Below are positions 28,660 to 37,411 of a stretch of 64,000 bases of DNA, piece by piece. The position numbers and the translations under genes were made by a program. A model generated the notes under the pieces. That model searched no databases. It saw only the letters and a list, made by a program, of their open reading frames with translations, and was not told the DNA's origin. The stretch is from the NCBI GenBank assembly GCA_002813285.1, contig PHTZ01000001.1:2045501-2109500 (forward strand). Reading direction: 5' to 3'. Numbering within the stretch: position 1 is the first letter of the stretch; every line of letters starts with the position of its first letter. The stretch comes from Flavobacteriaceae bacterium MAR_2009_75 (GTDB taxonomy: Bacteria; Bacteroidota; Bacteroidia; Flavobacteriales; Flavobacteriaceae).

Positions 28660-28977
28660 CTATTGGTCGAGCTTATTAAAGTCATATTCACGTTCTACAC
28701 GGCAAATTCTAACTTTATACCACGAATACCATTCTTTGATTCCTCTTTCCTGTGCCAAAAGATGGTCGGTCTGTGTTTTCCAATTAGCGATACTCTTTAG
28801 GTCTTGCCAGTAACTGACAGTTATTCCTAATTCTTCCCTAGCGCTTTCAACACCCAAAAAGCCGGATTGCTTTTCGGCTAAACTCTGCATTAAGCGAGAC
28901 ATTTTGTTATAACCCCTATCGCCTACTGTACGAGTAGATGTAAAAATTACGGCATAATAGGGTTTAGATTCCGCCAT
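28660..28977 (-). CDS. Antibiotic biosynthesis monooxygenase (ABM) domain protein
   Basis: A 105-residue small ferredoxin-like-fold protein. The pattern YYAVIFTSTRTVGDRGYNKM, then QSGFLGVESAREELGITVSY and W..HLLAQERGIKEWY, fits the ABM/YgiN-like family. Such proteins are cofactor-free monooxygenases or heme-degrading enzymes, or have unknown roles. The ATG at 28977 is chosen over the TTG one codon upstream. Its neighbour 43 bases upstream is an unrelated small conserved protein. Confidence 0.78.
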   Translation of the reverse strand: MAESKPYYAVIFTSTRTVGDRGYNKMSRLMQSLAEKQSGFLGVESAREELGITVSYWQDLKSIANWKTQTDHLLAQERGIKEWYSWYKVRICRVEREYDFNKLDQ

Positions 28978-29022
28978 CAACTATAAATATTAAACCTATT
29001 CATTTTTCAGAAGAGTTCACTT

Positions 29023-29379
29023 TTAGATGATATAATTTTTTTCAACAAAGTAATCGACTATCGCTTCCTTCATTAAAATGGCCTGCTCGCCAGATTTTAA
29101 GGTAGGCAGTTCTTCCTCTACTCTATAATGGGGCCAACCTTCTTCATCGAAATAATCGAACTCATAATAACCGTAGGGCTCCAACAACCTACAAATAGCG
29201 ATGTGCATGAGGTCGAGCTTATCGTCTTTTTTATATTTTCTATGATACTGCCCCAATTCTTGAACCCCAACCAGATATATGATCGCATCAAGTTCTAATG
29301 GGTCTCCATCGGAAAATTGAGAAGAGAGTTTCTCAACCAATACATCCCACCTTTCCTTTAATATTGTATCTCTAGACAT
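29023..29379 (-). CDS. Conserved small cytoplasmic protein of unknown function
   Basis: A 118-residue protein without signal peptide or membrane segment. It is acidic and rich in Tyr/Glu/Asp (GYYEFDYFDEEGWPHYRVEEEL). I do not recognise a domain of known function. The ORF has a good ATG and sits in line with the ABM gene, with a 45-base gap between them, so the pair may be co-transcribed. Confidence 0.7.
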   Translation of the reverse strand: MSRDTILKERWDVLVEKLSSQFSDGDPLELDAIIYLVGVQELGQYHRKYKKDDKLDLMHIAICRLLEPYGYYEFDYFDEEGWPHYRVEEELPTLKSGEQAILMKEAIVDYFVEKNYII

Positions 29380-29475
29380 GCTTCTTTTTTACTAACTGAC
29401 CAACTGAAAGAATAATTGCTTTCTATAAGCTAAGAAAGCCTAATTTGCAAAGTTCAAAGGTACAAATCAAAATAC

Positions 29476-29483
29476 TACTTTTG
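29476..29483 (+). promoter_or_regulatory. Candidate -7 promoter element of the CvpA gene
   Basis: TACTTTTG matches TAnnTTTG exactly and is 16 bases before the ATG. A TTTG at 29444-29447 is 28 bases upstream, somewhat too far for the usual -33 element. Confidence 0.4.
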
Positions 29484-29499
29484 TGTAAATTCGACCACC

Positions 29500-30024
29500 A
29501 TGAGCTTTCTTGACATTATCTTAGGGTTATTGCTTTTATATGGATTATACAAAGGGTTAAAAAACGGTCTTTTCATTGAGTTGGCCTCGATTGTTGCCTT
29601 GGTCGCGGGCATATATGGTGCAATTCATTTTTCTTATTACGCTGGAGACTATCTCTCACAGAACATGCAATGGGAAGAGCGCTACATCAACATAACTGCT
29701 TTCGTTGTTACCTTCATCGCGATTGTCATTGTAGTACATTTTGCGGCAAAGCTATTGACCAAAGTAGCCAGTATTGCAATGTTAGGGTTGTTAAACCGGA
29801 TTGCAGGCGGCATTTTCGGCGTGGTCAAAGTAGCCGTAATTTTGGGTGCGCTTTTGGTTTTTTTCGAACGGGTAAATAGCTCTGCCGGTATAATACAGAA
29901 CGATACCATGCAACAATCGGTACTATATGAACCTATTAAAAAAATAGGTGATTTTGTATTTTCAAAAGTTTTAAGAAATGATGTGCTTGAAAAGCCAGAA
30001 AAAGAGGAAGAAATTATAGTTTGA
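29500..30024 (+). CDS. CvpA-family membrane protein
   Basis: A 174-residue protein with four hydrophobic segments. The family pattern is LDIILGLLLLYGLYKGLKNG at the start and LNRIAGGIFGVVKVAVILGAL in the third/fourth segment. The C-terminus is polar (EKPEKEEEIIV). CvpA was described through colicin V production in E. coli; in other bacteria it affects envelope functions. In several relatives the gene lies next to pheS, but here pheS is 30 kb away. Confidence 0.85.
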   Translation: MSFLDIILGLLLLYGLYKGLKNGLFIELASIVALVAGIYGAIHFSYYAGDYLSQNMQWEERYINITAFVVTFIAIVIVVHFAAKLLTKVASIAMLGLLNRIAGGIFGVVKVAVILGALLVFFERVNSSAGIIQNDTMQQSVLYEPIKKIGDFVFSKVLRNDVLEKPEKEEEIIV

Positions 30025-30217
30025 AGAGACTACCAAGTTTTCAAAACTTACTATTGTTACTTTAAAATATACAGCCCCACTCCCTAATAGAGTAATATGA
30101 TAATCAACCTTAGTAATAATGTGCGTTTCAACTTACAAGAGACTCATAGCTCAGTGTATTTCATCGAAAATAGAAAATAATTCAACCCCATAAACGCTAA
30201 TTTTTAGATATTCGCGT

Positions 30218-30243
30218 ATCGATAATTCCCCAATCGATTTTTT
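30218..30243 (+). terminator. Weak candidate terminator after the CvpA gene
   Basis: ATCGAT at 30218-30223 can pair with ATCGAT at 30233-30238 around a 9-nt loop, followed by six T. The short stem and the distance of about 190 bases from the stop codon make it uncertain. Confidence 0.3.
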
Positions 30244-30314
30244 CAGAACACGAGAACACCCCATTTCTCACTCCTACTTTTCGAGAACGCACCTACTTAC
30301 AAATAGAACACTAT

Positions 30315-30791
30315 ATGAAAATGATAAGGCAATACCTTGTCCTAGTTTTATTTGTATGTACCATGGCCTCTTGCACAAAAGAGTCGGTGGATACGGCAGA
30401 TATTATTGAGGCCAAGAATGTACCTGAAATTGAGAGCGAATTGCTAGATGTAGTCAACCAGCACAGACTTTCACTCGGCCAAAATTCACTAAAATTTAGT
30501 TCAGTGGCATACCAATACGCCAATGAACATACCGATTACATGATGTCTCGAGGCTCAATCAATCATGATAATTTCAGTAAACGCGCTTCTAGTATTTCTT
30601 CGGAAGAAGATGCCCAGTTTGTGGCAGAGAACGTAGCAAAAGATTATGAATCGGCATCTGAAGCATTAAGTGGGTGGTTAAATAGCTCTAACCATAAGAA
30701 AACTATTGAAGATGAGTTTACCCATACTGCGGTCAGTGTTAAGGCAAATAGTGACGGAATATTATACTTTACTCAAATTTTCTATAGATAA
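30315..30791 (+). CDS. CAP/SCP-domain lipoprotein
   Basis: A 158-residue exported protein. The signal peptide ends in TMASC with lipidation at Cys20. The CAP domain (about 40-158) shows LLDVVNQHRLSLGQNSLKFS, EHTDYMMSRGSINHDNFSKR (His of the CAP cavity), AENVAKDY and LNSSNHKKTIEDEFTHTAVS. Family members bind lipids or sterols, or act as peptidase-like or signalling proteins. The role in bacteria is mostly unknown. Confidence 0.87.
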   Translation: MKMIRQYLVLVLFVCTMASCTKESVDTADIIEAKNVPEIESELLDVVNQHRLSLGQNSLKFSSVAYQYANEHTDYMMSRGSINHDNFSKRASSISSEEDAQFVAENVAKDYESASEALSGWLNSSNHKKTIEDEFTHTAVSVKANSDGILYFTQIFYR

Positions 30792-30848
30792 TTAGACTTT
30801 AGAGTCATCACATTTGCCAATGTAGTTAAGGGAGTGGCCTAGTTTTTA

Positions 30849-30856
30849 TAACTTTG
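30849..30856 (+). promoter_or_regulatory. Candidate -7 promoter element of the 3-hydroxyanthranilate dioxygenase gene
   Basis: TAACTTTG matches TAnnTTTG exactly and lies 71 bases before the ATG. A TTTG at 30813-30816 is 32 bases upstream, outside the usual 17-23 spacing. Confidence 0.35.
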
Positions 30857-30927
30857 TTATCAGTTACGTTCTGAGATTCTCTAATTTCGGTTTCAACCCA
30901 AAGTTTAATTCAAAGACTTTTGTACCT

Positions 30928-31467
30928 ATGGCAATTAAGGCACCTTTTAATCTAAATAAGTGGATCGATGAAAACCGTCATTTACTTCAACCGCCCGTTG
31001 GCAATAAGAACCTCTATAAAGATGCCGGAGACTATATCGTAATGATCGTGGCGGGGCCCAATGCCCGTAAAGACTACCATTATAACGAAACGGAAGAACT
31101 CTTTTACCAACTAGAGGGCAATATCGAGGTGCACATTCAAGAGAATGGTCAAAAGCGCACCATGAAATTAGGCCCTGGTGATATGTATCTGCACCCGGCA
31201 AAAATACCGCACTCCCCAGTTCGTCATGAAAATAGCATCGGACTTGTTATAGAGCGAAAAAGAGCACATATGAACGTTGATGACGGTCTACTTTGGTTTT
31301 GCGACACCTGCAACCATAAACTATACGAAGCATATTTTACACTCAACGATATAGAAAAGGACTTCTTAAAACATTTCAAGCATTTCTATGGCTCAGAAGA
31401 ACTTCGAACGTGCGATAATTGTGCTACGGTAATGCCCGTAGACCAACGTTTCGTAGGCGAGGACTAG
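30928..31467 (+). CDS. nbaC: 3-hydroxyanthranilate 3,4-dioxygenase
   Basis: Opens the ring of 3-hydroxyanthranilate in tryptophan breakdown / quinolinate formation. The 179-residue cupin has His51, Glu57 and His95 as the catalytic iron ligands. Cys125, Cys128, Cys162 and Cys165 (CDTC and CDNC) form the rubredoxin-like second iron site. These are the same residue numbers as in the characterised Cupriavidus enzyme, which makes the assignment strong. No other kynurenine-pathway gene is next to it in the window. Confidence 0.95.
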   Translation: MAIKAPFNLNKWIDENRHLLQPPVGNKNLYKDAGDYIVMIVAGPNARKDYHYNETEELFYQLEGNIEVHIQENGQKRTMKLGPGDMYLHPAKIPHSPVRHENSIGLVIERKRAHMNVDDGLLWFCDTCNHKLYEAYFTLNDIEKDFLKHFKHFYGSEELRTCDNCATVMPVDQRFVGED

Positions 31468-31557
31468 ATCAAATTCGGTTTTAATCTTAAAAATGTCGTT
31501 CTTTGCTAGTTGGAAGACAGTAAAATAGAGCTTCTCGCGGTTCCCAATTCATAATTT

Positions 31558-33162
31558 ATGACGAGGTTTCAAATTTTAAAATACTTGTCTGTGCTTCTCA
31601 TTGGAGCTCTAATTTCCTTCTTTATTTTTTACAATATCAATGCAAGGTATCTCTCCAAGAATAAAATTACAGTAGATAACACGATTTCAAAATCGATATT
31701 GAAAGTTACAGATGAGTTGAACAAAATCAATCTCGTTATTGAATCGATGGGCTTCTTCTTCGAGAACCACGATGATGTTTCTCAGAATCTTTTCGAACAA
31801 TTCACGAACCCCTATTTAAAACAACTTCCTAGTATTGGCGCTTTGGAATGGGCTCCAAAAATTGATGATCCAAAGAATAACGAAACTGAGGAATTAGTCA
31901 TTACTGAATCAGATTCCGCAGGCGGCTTCGTACCTGTTGTAGCCAATGAGGTTCATTATCCAATCGCCTTATTGAATCCCTTAAAACCTCTTAAAGATGC
32001 AATCGGCTATGACAATTATTCTGAAGAAAATAGAAAATCGGCAATAGACTTAGCCATCGGTACAAAAGAAATAACTTTTACCGCACCTATTGAACTTGTA
32101 CAGAAAAACAATGGCGTACTCGGGTTTTTAGCGCTGAAGGCAGTACAAGATTCAAGTTTAAGAAGAACGAAGGGTATTGTTGCCGGTATTTATAGAATGG
32201 ACTTGTTCGTCAAAAGAACTTTGAAAAACGAACTGCCAATAGTTAATATTACCATAACCGATTCTGCGGCAAACGAAAAACCCCTATTTACTAATTTACC
32301 CCTTAAGAGGCACAAAGGGGAAAATGAAATTATTAAAAAATTAAACATAGGAAATAGAACTTGGTACATGAGTTTCATTCCTAAACAGAAGTATATTGAC
32401 TTCCCCCATGTTCTCGAATCTTACCTAGTGCTTTTATTCGGACTTTTAACCACTGGACTACTTGTTTATGTAGTCAAGAAAAATGATGACTACAATGATC
32501 GCTTAGAGGCTAGGGTCTTACTTCGTACCAGTGAACTTGAAGCGTCGAACAAGATGAAAGAAAACTTACTTCGAGAAATACACCATAGGGTTAAAAACAA
32601 TTTGCAAATTACCTCTAGCCTTATGAATATGCAAAAACGCAAGCTCGTAAGTAAAGAAGCGATTACAGCGCTATCAGATAGTCAGGCAAGAATCTCGGCC
32701 ATTGCACTAACGCACCAAAAAATTTATCAAGACCAAGATTCGAAAGCCGTTAATCTTCATGATTATTTGGTTGATTTGATGGAGCATCAAAAAAAGATTT
32801 CAGCTTCGTTCACCTATAAAATAAATTGTCCTTACATATCTATCGACCTTGACCGCGCCGTTCCCTTGGCCCTTATCATATCTGAACTTGTGACCAATGC
32901 GGTGAAACATGCCTACCCCGATACTACCAAATACAACGAGCTATTAATCGATGTAACCGAGCAAAGTGGAGAAAATGTTTTATTATCCATTCGTGATAAT
33001 GGAAAAGGGCTTCCTGAACATTTCAACATTAAGGAAGCAGAGGGCATTGGTTTTGAAATCATTAGAGCCTTATGTAGGCAAATCTCCGCTGAGCTCACCT
33101 ACGAATCGAACGACTACGGTACGCAATTCGATCTTGCCTTTAAAAACCAAACACAAGCTTAA
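31558..33162 (+). CDS. CHASE-domain sensor histidine kinase (HisKA_2 type)
   Basis: A 534-residue membrane kinase. A first membrane helix (about 8-26) and a second (about 285-305) enclose an extracytoplasmic CHASE domain (SIGALEWAPKI, then ALLNPLKPLKDAIGYDNY). The cytoplasmic part has the HisKA_2 phospho-acceptor in LLREIHHRVKNNLQITSSL and an HATPase domain with LIISELVTNAVKHAYP, IRDNGKGLPEHF and EGIGFEIIRAL. It senses an unknown ligand. No response regulator is adjacent, so the partner is elsewhere in the genome. Confidence 0.92.
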   Translation: MTRFQILKYLSVLLIGALISFFIFYNINARYLSKNKITVDNTISKSILKVTDELNKINLVIESMGFFFENHDDVSQNLFEQFTNPYLKQLPSIGALEWAPKIDDPKNNETEELVITESDSAGGFVPVVANEVHYPIALLNPLKPLKDAIGYDNYSEENRKSAIDLAIGTKEITFTAPIELVQKNNGVLGFLALKAVQDSSLRRTKGIVAGIYRMDLFVKRTLKNELPIVNITITDSAANEKPLFTNLPLKRHKGENEIIKKLNIGNRTWYMSFIPKQKYIDFPHVLESYLVLLFGLLTTGLLVYVVKKNDDYNDRLEARVLLRTSELEASNKMKENLLREIHHRVKNNLQITSSLMNMQKRKLVSKEAITALSDSQARISAIALTHQKIYQDQDSKAVNLHDYLVDLMEHQKKISASFTYKINCPYISIDLDRAVPLALIISELVTNAVKHAYPDTTKYNELLIDVTEQSGENVLLSIRDNGKGLPEHFNIKEAEGIGFEIIRALCRQISAELTYESNDYGTQFDLAFKNQTQA

Positions 33163-33205
33163 TATTCTAAACGTTTCGCATTCTTACTTTGACTATATTT
33201 AAAGT

Positions 33206-33562
33206 ATGATTGAAACAATCCTCATTGGTTTTATCGCTTTTTTACACCTCTATTTTATGTGGTTCGAGATGTTCGCGTGGACCACAAAAGGCAGAAAAAT
33301 TTTTAAAAATTTTCCGCCAGAGCTATTTGAACCATCCAAGCCACTTGCAGCAAATCAAGGCCTTTATAATGGCTTCTTGGCAGCTGGACTAATTTGGACG
33401 TTCTTTATATCTAACCCTTTATGGAAAACCAATGTTTCTCTATTTTTTCTATCATGCGTAGCTATTGCCGGTATTTATGGTGCGCTTACCGCAGACAAAA
33501 AAATATTCTTGGTTCAAGGGCTTCCCGCGATTATTGCCATTCTTATAGTGTTATTGAAGTAA
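33206..33562 (+). CDS. DUF1304 small membrane protein
   Basis: A 118-residue protein with four hydrophobic segments. The family pattern is FLHLYFMWFEMFAWTTKGR, ANQGLYNGFLAAGLIW and AGIYGALTADKKIFLVQGLPA. The function of DUF1304 is unknown. The gene starts 43 bases after the histidine kinase stop codon and may be co-transcribed. Confidence 0.87.
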   Translation: MIETILIGFIAFLHLYFMWFEMFAWTTKGRKIFKNFPPELFEPSKPLAANQGLYNGFLAAGLIWTFFISNPLWKTNVSLFFLSCVAIAGIYGALTADKKIFLVQGLPAIIAILIVLLK

Positions 33563-33669
33563 AATCAAAATACATTCAATCTCTATATGCTTAATTTTGA
33601 TTTTACAATCTTCTTCTAAAAAAGTATATTTGATTATAATATAACAATACCTGTTTAAAAAGTTATAAA

Positions 33670-35223
33670 ATGACAAAATCTGTTTTACACAATGGAATTT
33701 CAGATGTACTTGAAGCCCTTCGAATCGACCCCGTAAACCAAGGCACATCTACTGGAAACACTTGGTTCGGCCAAGGAGAAAATTTTGACTCCAATTCCCC
33801 TGTTGATGGTGCTTTGATTGCGCAGGTCAAAACAACATCAGAAGCAGATTATAAAAAGGTTATAGGTAGTGCCGAAGATGCTTTCAAGCAATGGCGAATT
33901 GTACCGGCCCCTCAACGCGGAGAGATTGTTCGCCAATTTGGTAAAAAGCTTCGTGAACTAAAACAGCCGCTCGGAAAATTGGTTTCTTATGAAATGGGCA
34001 AAAGTTACCAAGAAGGTCTAGGTGAAGTTCAAGAGATGATCGACATCTGTGATTTCGCAGTAGGCTTAAGCCGACAATTGCATGGTTTGACCATGCACTC
34101 AGAAAGACCAGGTCATCGCATGTACGAACAATATCATGCCCTAGGTATTGTCGGTATCATATCCGCATTTAATTTTCCCGTTGCAGTTTGGGCTTGGAAT
34201 ACCGCTTTAGCCTGGGTCTGCGGAGATGTATGTGTTTGGAAACCTTCTGAAAAAACACCTTTGTGCGGTATCGCCTGTCAAAAAATAATTGCCGATGTTT
34301 TAAATAAAAATGATCTGCCCGAAGGTATTTCGTGCTTAATAAATGGAGATTATAAGGTAGGTGAGATGATGACGAATGACCACCGCATACCATTAATTTC
34401 CGCTACAGGGTCGATACGAATGGGTAAAACTGTCGCCCAAGCAGTAGCTGCCCGTTTAGGTAAATCACTTTTAGAGCTGGGTGGTAATAATGCCATAATT
34501 GTGACACCAGATGCAGATATTAAGATGACAGTTATCGGAGCTGTTTTCGGGGCAGTAGGCACTGCAGGTCAACGCTGTACATCAACGCGTCGACTAATTA
34601 TTCATGATTCAATTTACGACACCGTGAAAAATGCAGTTATCGATGCTTATGACCAATTGAAAATAGGCAACCCCTTAGATGAGAATAATCACGTAGGCCC
34701 TTTAATTGATACCGACGCCGTAGCCGCATATCAAGAAGCAATCGAAAAGGTGGTAGAAGAAGGTGGTTCTATATTGGTAGAAGGTGGTGTATTAAGTGGC
34801 AAGGGGTTTGAAAGTGGCTGTTACGTAAAACCTGTCATCGCAGAGGCCAAACCCGATTTTAAAATAGTTCAGCATGAGACTTTTGCTCCGGTTCTCTATT
34901 TACTCAAGTATTCTGGGGATGTAGAGAACGCTATCGCTATTCAAAATGATGTAGCGCAGGGTCTATCTTCGGCAATTATGACCAACAATCTTCGTGAGGC
35001 AGAAAAGTTTCTTTCGGTTACCGGAAGCGATTGTGGTATAGCCAATGTAAATATTGGAACTTCAGGAGCGGAAATAGGTGGGGCCTTTGGGGGAGAAAAA
35101 GAGACCGGTGGCGGTCGAGAAAGTGGTTCAGATGCCTGGAAGGTCTATATGCGCCGGCAAACCAATACTATTAATTACACTACTGAGCTACCCCTTGCTC
35201 AAGGTATTAAATTCGATTTATAA
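33670..35223 (+). CDS. ALDH7-type aldehyde dehydrogenase (probable piperideine-6-carboxylate dehydrogenase)
   Basis: A 517-residue NAD-dependent dehydrogenase. Seen are the cofactor segment GIISAFNFPVAVWAWN and WKPSEKTPL, the glutamate region LLELGGNNAIIV, and the nucleophile Cys in VGTAGQRCTSTRRLIIH. The C-terminal GGEKETGGGRESGSDAWKVY and the ending PLAQGIKFDL are characteristic of antiquitin/ALDH7. In bacteria such enzymes (AmaB) oxidise the lysine-derived semialdehyde to 2-aminoadipate. The exact substrate is inferred from family. Confidence 0.9.
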   Translation: MTKSVLHNGISDVLEALRIDPVNQGTSTGNTWFGQGENFDSNSPVDGALIAQVKTTSEADYKKVIGSAEDAFKQWRIVPAPQRGEIVRQFGKKLRELKQPLGKLVSYEMGKSYQEGLGEVQEMIDICDFAVGLSRQLHGLTMHSERPGHRMYEQYHALGIVGIISAFNFPVAVWAWNTALAWVCGDVCVWKPSEKTPLCGIACQKIIADVLNKNDLPEGISCLINGDYKVGEMMTNDHRIPLISATGSIRMGKTVAQAVAARLGKSLLELGGNNAIIVTPDADIKMTVIGAVFGAVGTAGQRCTSTRRLIIHDSIYDTVKNAVIDAYDQLKIGNPLDENNHVGPLIDTDAVAAYQEAIEKVVEEGGSILVEGGVLSGKGFESGCYVKPVIAEAKPDFKIVQHETFAPVLYLLKYSGDVENAIAIQNDVAQGLSSAIMTNNLREAEKFLSVTGSDCGIANVNIGTSGAEIGGAFGGEKETGGGRESGSDAWKVYMRRQTNTINYTTELPLAQGIKFDL

Positions 35224-35227
35224 AAGT

Positions 35228-35294
35228 AAAACCCGCCTATTTCGCTTTCTCGCCCTTCCCCCGAACAGACAAGAAAAAAACACGACGGGTTTTT
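35228..35294 (+). terminator. Weak candidate terminator after the ALDH7 gene
   Basis: AAAACCCG (35228-35235) can pair with CGGGTTTT (35286-35293), which ends in a T run. The 50-nt loop makes it weak. Confidence 0.35.
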
Positions 35295-35817
35295 AAACTA
35301 AACTAACTCAAACAATTCTGTTGTATTTTATAAGAACAGACAAGAAACTTATAAAAGACAGTTTCTTGTATAAACATAATGAACCTCACTCGTCTGGGGC
35401 ATTCTCCAACTTTCACTAAGCAATTTTTGCATACTTACAACTACCATCATACTGACGAATTTAATATCTACATAATCCCGTTCTTTATTTTCCATTGATT
35501 CTCAAATACAGACTAAATATACTGATGCACAGCACAGCACACCACAGTTTTTGTATAAATGGTCATTTTTCCTGTATCAATATGCCTTAAAATGCATTTA
35601 GTGTCATTTTAAAAGATATACTGTTCCGCTTTCAGTAAATCTGGTAAAGTGTGAATACCAAATAATTTATATGGTGAACTTCAATACAATGCTTCTATAA
35701 TAAAAACCAATTAGTAATACTTAACCTACTCTTCGTGCACAATTAATCATATAGCGTTAACACATTTTTTAGATTTTTTTAATACATTGTGAGCTGAATA
35801 CTAAACATTTACGTCCC
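35295..35817. other. Gene-free AT-rich stretch before the OmpA gene
   Basis: About 520 bases with no credible ORF. It contains the inverted repeat CAAGAAACT (35341-35349) / AGTTTCTTG (35360-35368), and GAACAGACAAGAAA at 35335-35348 repeats 35263-35276 just upstream. A short GCACA-type tandem occurs at 35527-35546. Near the 3' end are AT-rich promoter-like bases before the OmpA gene. I found no RNA gene. Confidence 0.5.
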
Positions 35818-36729
35818 ATGACAAAAATGATGACCAACCTATTGGGTATTGTCATTACCATTTTAGCGGGAATTTACTTCTACATTACCTGTTGTAGTAG
35901 TTGTGGTACCGTTACGGTAGAAGATAAACCGAAACAGGTTATGGCACCCCAATCGGAGCCCGAACCCACATCTTATCCGTTTTCTATCAAAGACGGAGAT
36001 TTTGCTTATGAAACTTCCGACAATTTCAACTTTAACCTGTCTTCTTCAAATTACTTGACACCTCTATCAAGCGAAGTCGCATTGGGCGTAGATTCTGAAC
36101 TGAAGAATTATCTGAGCGTCAATAATAACAAGGTTATTAATGTAATCGGGTATTATAAGAGTGATGAAGTCAATGAAACTGCTTATCCGAACCTAGGTCT
36201 GGCTCGGGCAAATTCAGTAAAGAACTATTTTGTATCGAAAGAAATTCCGTCTTCAAAAATCAATATTTCAGGCGAGCTTAAAGACGATTTCATTCCTAGA
36301 GACAAAGTGCTCTTGGGCCCAATAGAATTTAGCCTAAATGAGGTATCGGCCAATGTAGAAACTGAAATAAAAGAACTGTACGACAAAATTGAAAAAAACC
36401 CTTTGATGCTTTATTTTGATACTGCGGAAGCTTCAATCAGTTTATCTTCGGAACAACGACAGAAGGTAGCGGACATTGCTAGATACTTAGATAAAGTTCC
36501 GGATGCCCAATGTGAAATAGTCGGCTACACCGACAGCGAGGGCAAAGTCTCGACTAATTTAAGATTAGGACAAGAAAGGGCTGATTTCGCCAAAGCTTAT
36601 TTGGTAGACAACGGTATTCCTGAAGGTAGAATTAGTACTACATCAAAAGGAAAGCAAAACCCGATTGCTAGCAATGATACAGAAGAAGGAAGAGCAAAAA
36701 ATCGTAGAACGGTAATTTCAATCAAATAA
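35818..36729 (+). CDS. OmpA-family protein with two OmpA-like domains
   Basis: A 303-residue envelope protein with an N-terminal hydrophobic segment ending in a Cys-rich stretch (ITCCSSCG), so it may be lipidated or membrane anchored. The C-terminal OmpA domain (about 190-303) is complete: LMLYFDTAEASISLSSEQ, IVGYTDSEGKVSTNLRLGQE (peptidoglycan-binding Asp/Arg region) and GRAKNRRTVISIK. An earlier region (about 60-150) looks like a decayed copy: VINVIGYYKSDEVNETAYPN and LGLARANSVKNYFVSKEIP. It probably ties the envelope to peptidoglycan. The next gene starts 25 bases downstream. Confidence 0.85.
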   Translation: MTKMMTNLLGIVITILAGIYFYITCCSSCGTVTVEDKPKQVMAPQSEPEPTSYPFSIKDGDFAYETSDNFNFNLSSSNYLTPLSSEVALGVDSELKNYLSVNNNKVINVIGYYKSDEVNETAYPNLGLARANSVKNYFVSKEIPSSKINISGELKDDFIPRDKVLLGPIEFSLNEVSANVETEIKELYDKIEKNPLMLYFDTAEASISLSSEQRQKVADIARYLDKVPDAQCEIVGYTDSEGKVSTNLRLGQERADFAKAYLVDNGIPEGRISTTSKGKQNPIASNDTEEGRAKNRRTVISIK

Positions 36730-36754
36730 AAAATAACAATTAAACTAGAATCAA

Positions 36755-37324
36755 ATGGATTTTGAAAACATGAACATCTGGTGTTGGCTTATACCGCTTC
36801 TTGCAGGTGTACTCTGTGCTATCTTCGGCTATTTACTTGGTAAGGGCAATGTTAAAACATTCGACAACTCTGAAGAACTTAAGCTTTGTCATGATAAAAA
36901 TGCCAAATTGCAAGCGGACCTCGATGCCTGTAACAAAAAAGTAAGCGTGATTCCGCCACAACCTGCTGCGACTAATATTACTTCATCTTTGGGAGCTACT
37001 GCAGAAACGGTTTCAGTATTAATTCCATTTGACGCCGCTGCGGCAAAAGTAGTTTTCGGAAAAAATATTAAACAAGATGACCTAAAGGTTATTGAGGGTA
37101 TAGGTCCAAAGATAGAAGGTCTATTTAAAGGCGCAGGAATAGAAACTTGGAAGGCACTTTCTGAAACCTCGGTCGCCAGTTGCAAAGAAGTATTGGCAAC
37201 GGGTGGTGATCGGTACAAAGTTCATGATCCCGCCTCATGGCCTATGCAGGCAAAAATGTGCTACGAAGGCAAATGGACTGAATTGGCCAAATGGCAAGAT
37301 GAACACGATCACGGTAGATTGTAA
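36755..37324 (+). CDS. Membrane-anchored helix-hairpin-helix protein
   Basis: A 189-residue protein with one N-terminal membrane helix (about 9-28), a short polar or coiled segment (KLQADLDACNKKV) and a Pro/Thr linker. A C-terminal HhH-type domain holds DDLKVIEGIGPKIEGLFKGAG. The following ATGGDRYKVHDPASWPMQAKM and EGKWTELAKWQD are typical of the 'predicted 5-prime nuclease-like' small proteins of Bacteroidota. No nuclease active site is visible. It is probably co-transcribed with the OmpA gene and followed by a strong terminator. Confidence 0.8.
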   Translation: MDFENMNIWCWLIPLLAGVLCAIFGYLLGKGNVKTFDNSEELKLCHDKNAKLQADLDACNKKVSVIPPQPAATNITSSLGATAETVSVLIPFDAAAAKVVFGKNIKQDDLKVIEGIGPKIEGLFKGAGIETWKALSETSVASCKEVLATGGDRYKVHDPASWPMQAKMCYEGKWTELAKWQDEHDHGRL

Positions 37325-37346
37325 TTTACTTACTGACAGGTTCAAA

Positions 37347-37385
37347 CAAAAGGCCCCGACTTTAAAAAAGTCGGGGCCTTTTGTT
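37347..37385 (+). terminator. Terminator after the OmpA/HhH gene pair (symmetrical)
   Basis: A perfect 17-bp stem (CAAAAGGCCCCGACTTT and its complement) with an AAA loop includes T-rich flanks on both strands. It lies between convergent genes and probably serves both. Confidence 0.93.
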
Positions 37386-37411
37386 TATTTATATTTTCGT
37401 TCCGGTAAAGC

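Noticed and set aside
35527-35546. CRISPR-like or functional tandem array from the GCACA repeats
   Set aside because: Only three or four very short units with no spacers. It is a simple-sequence patch.
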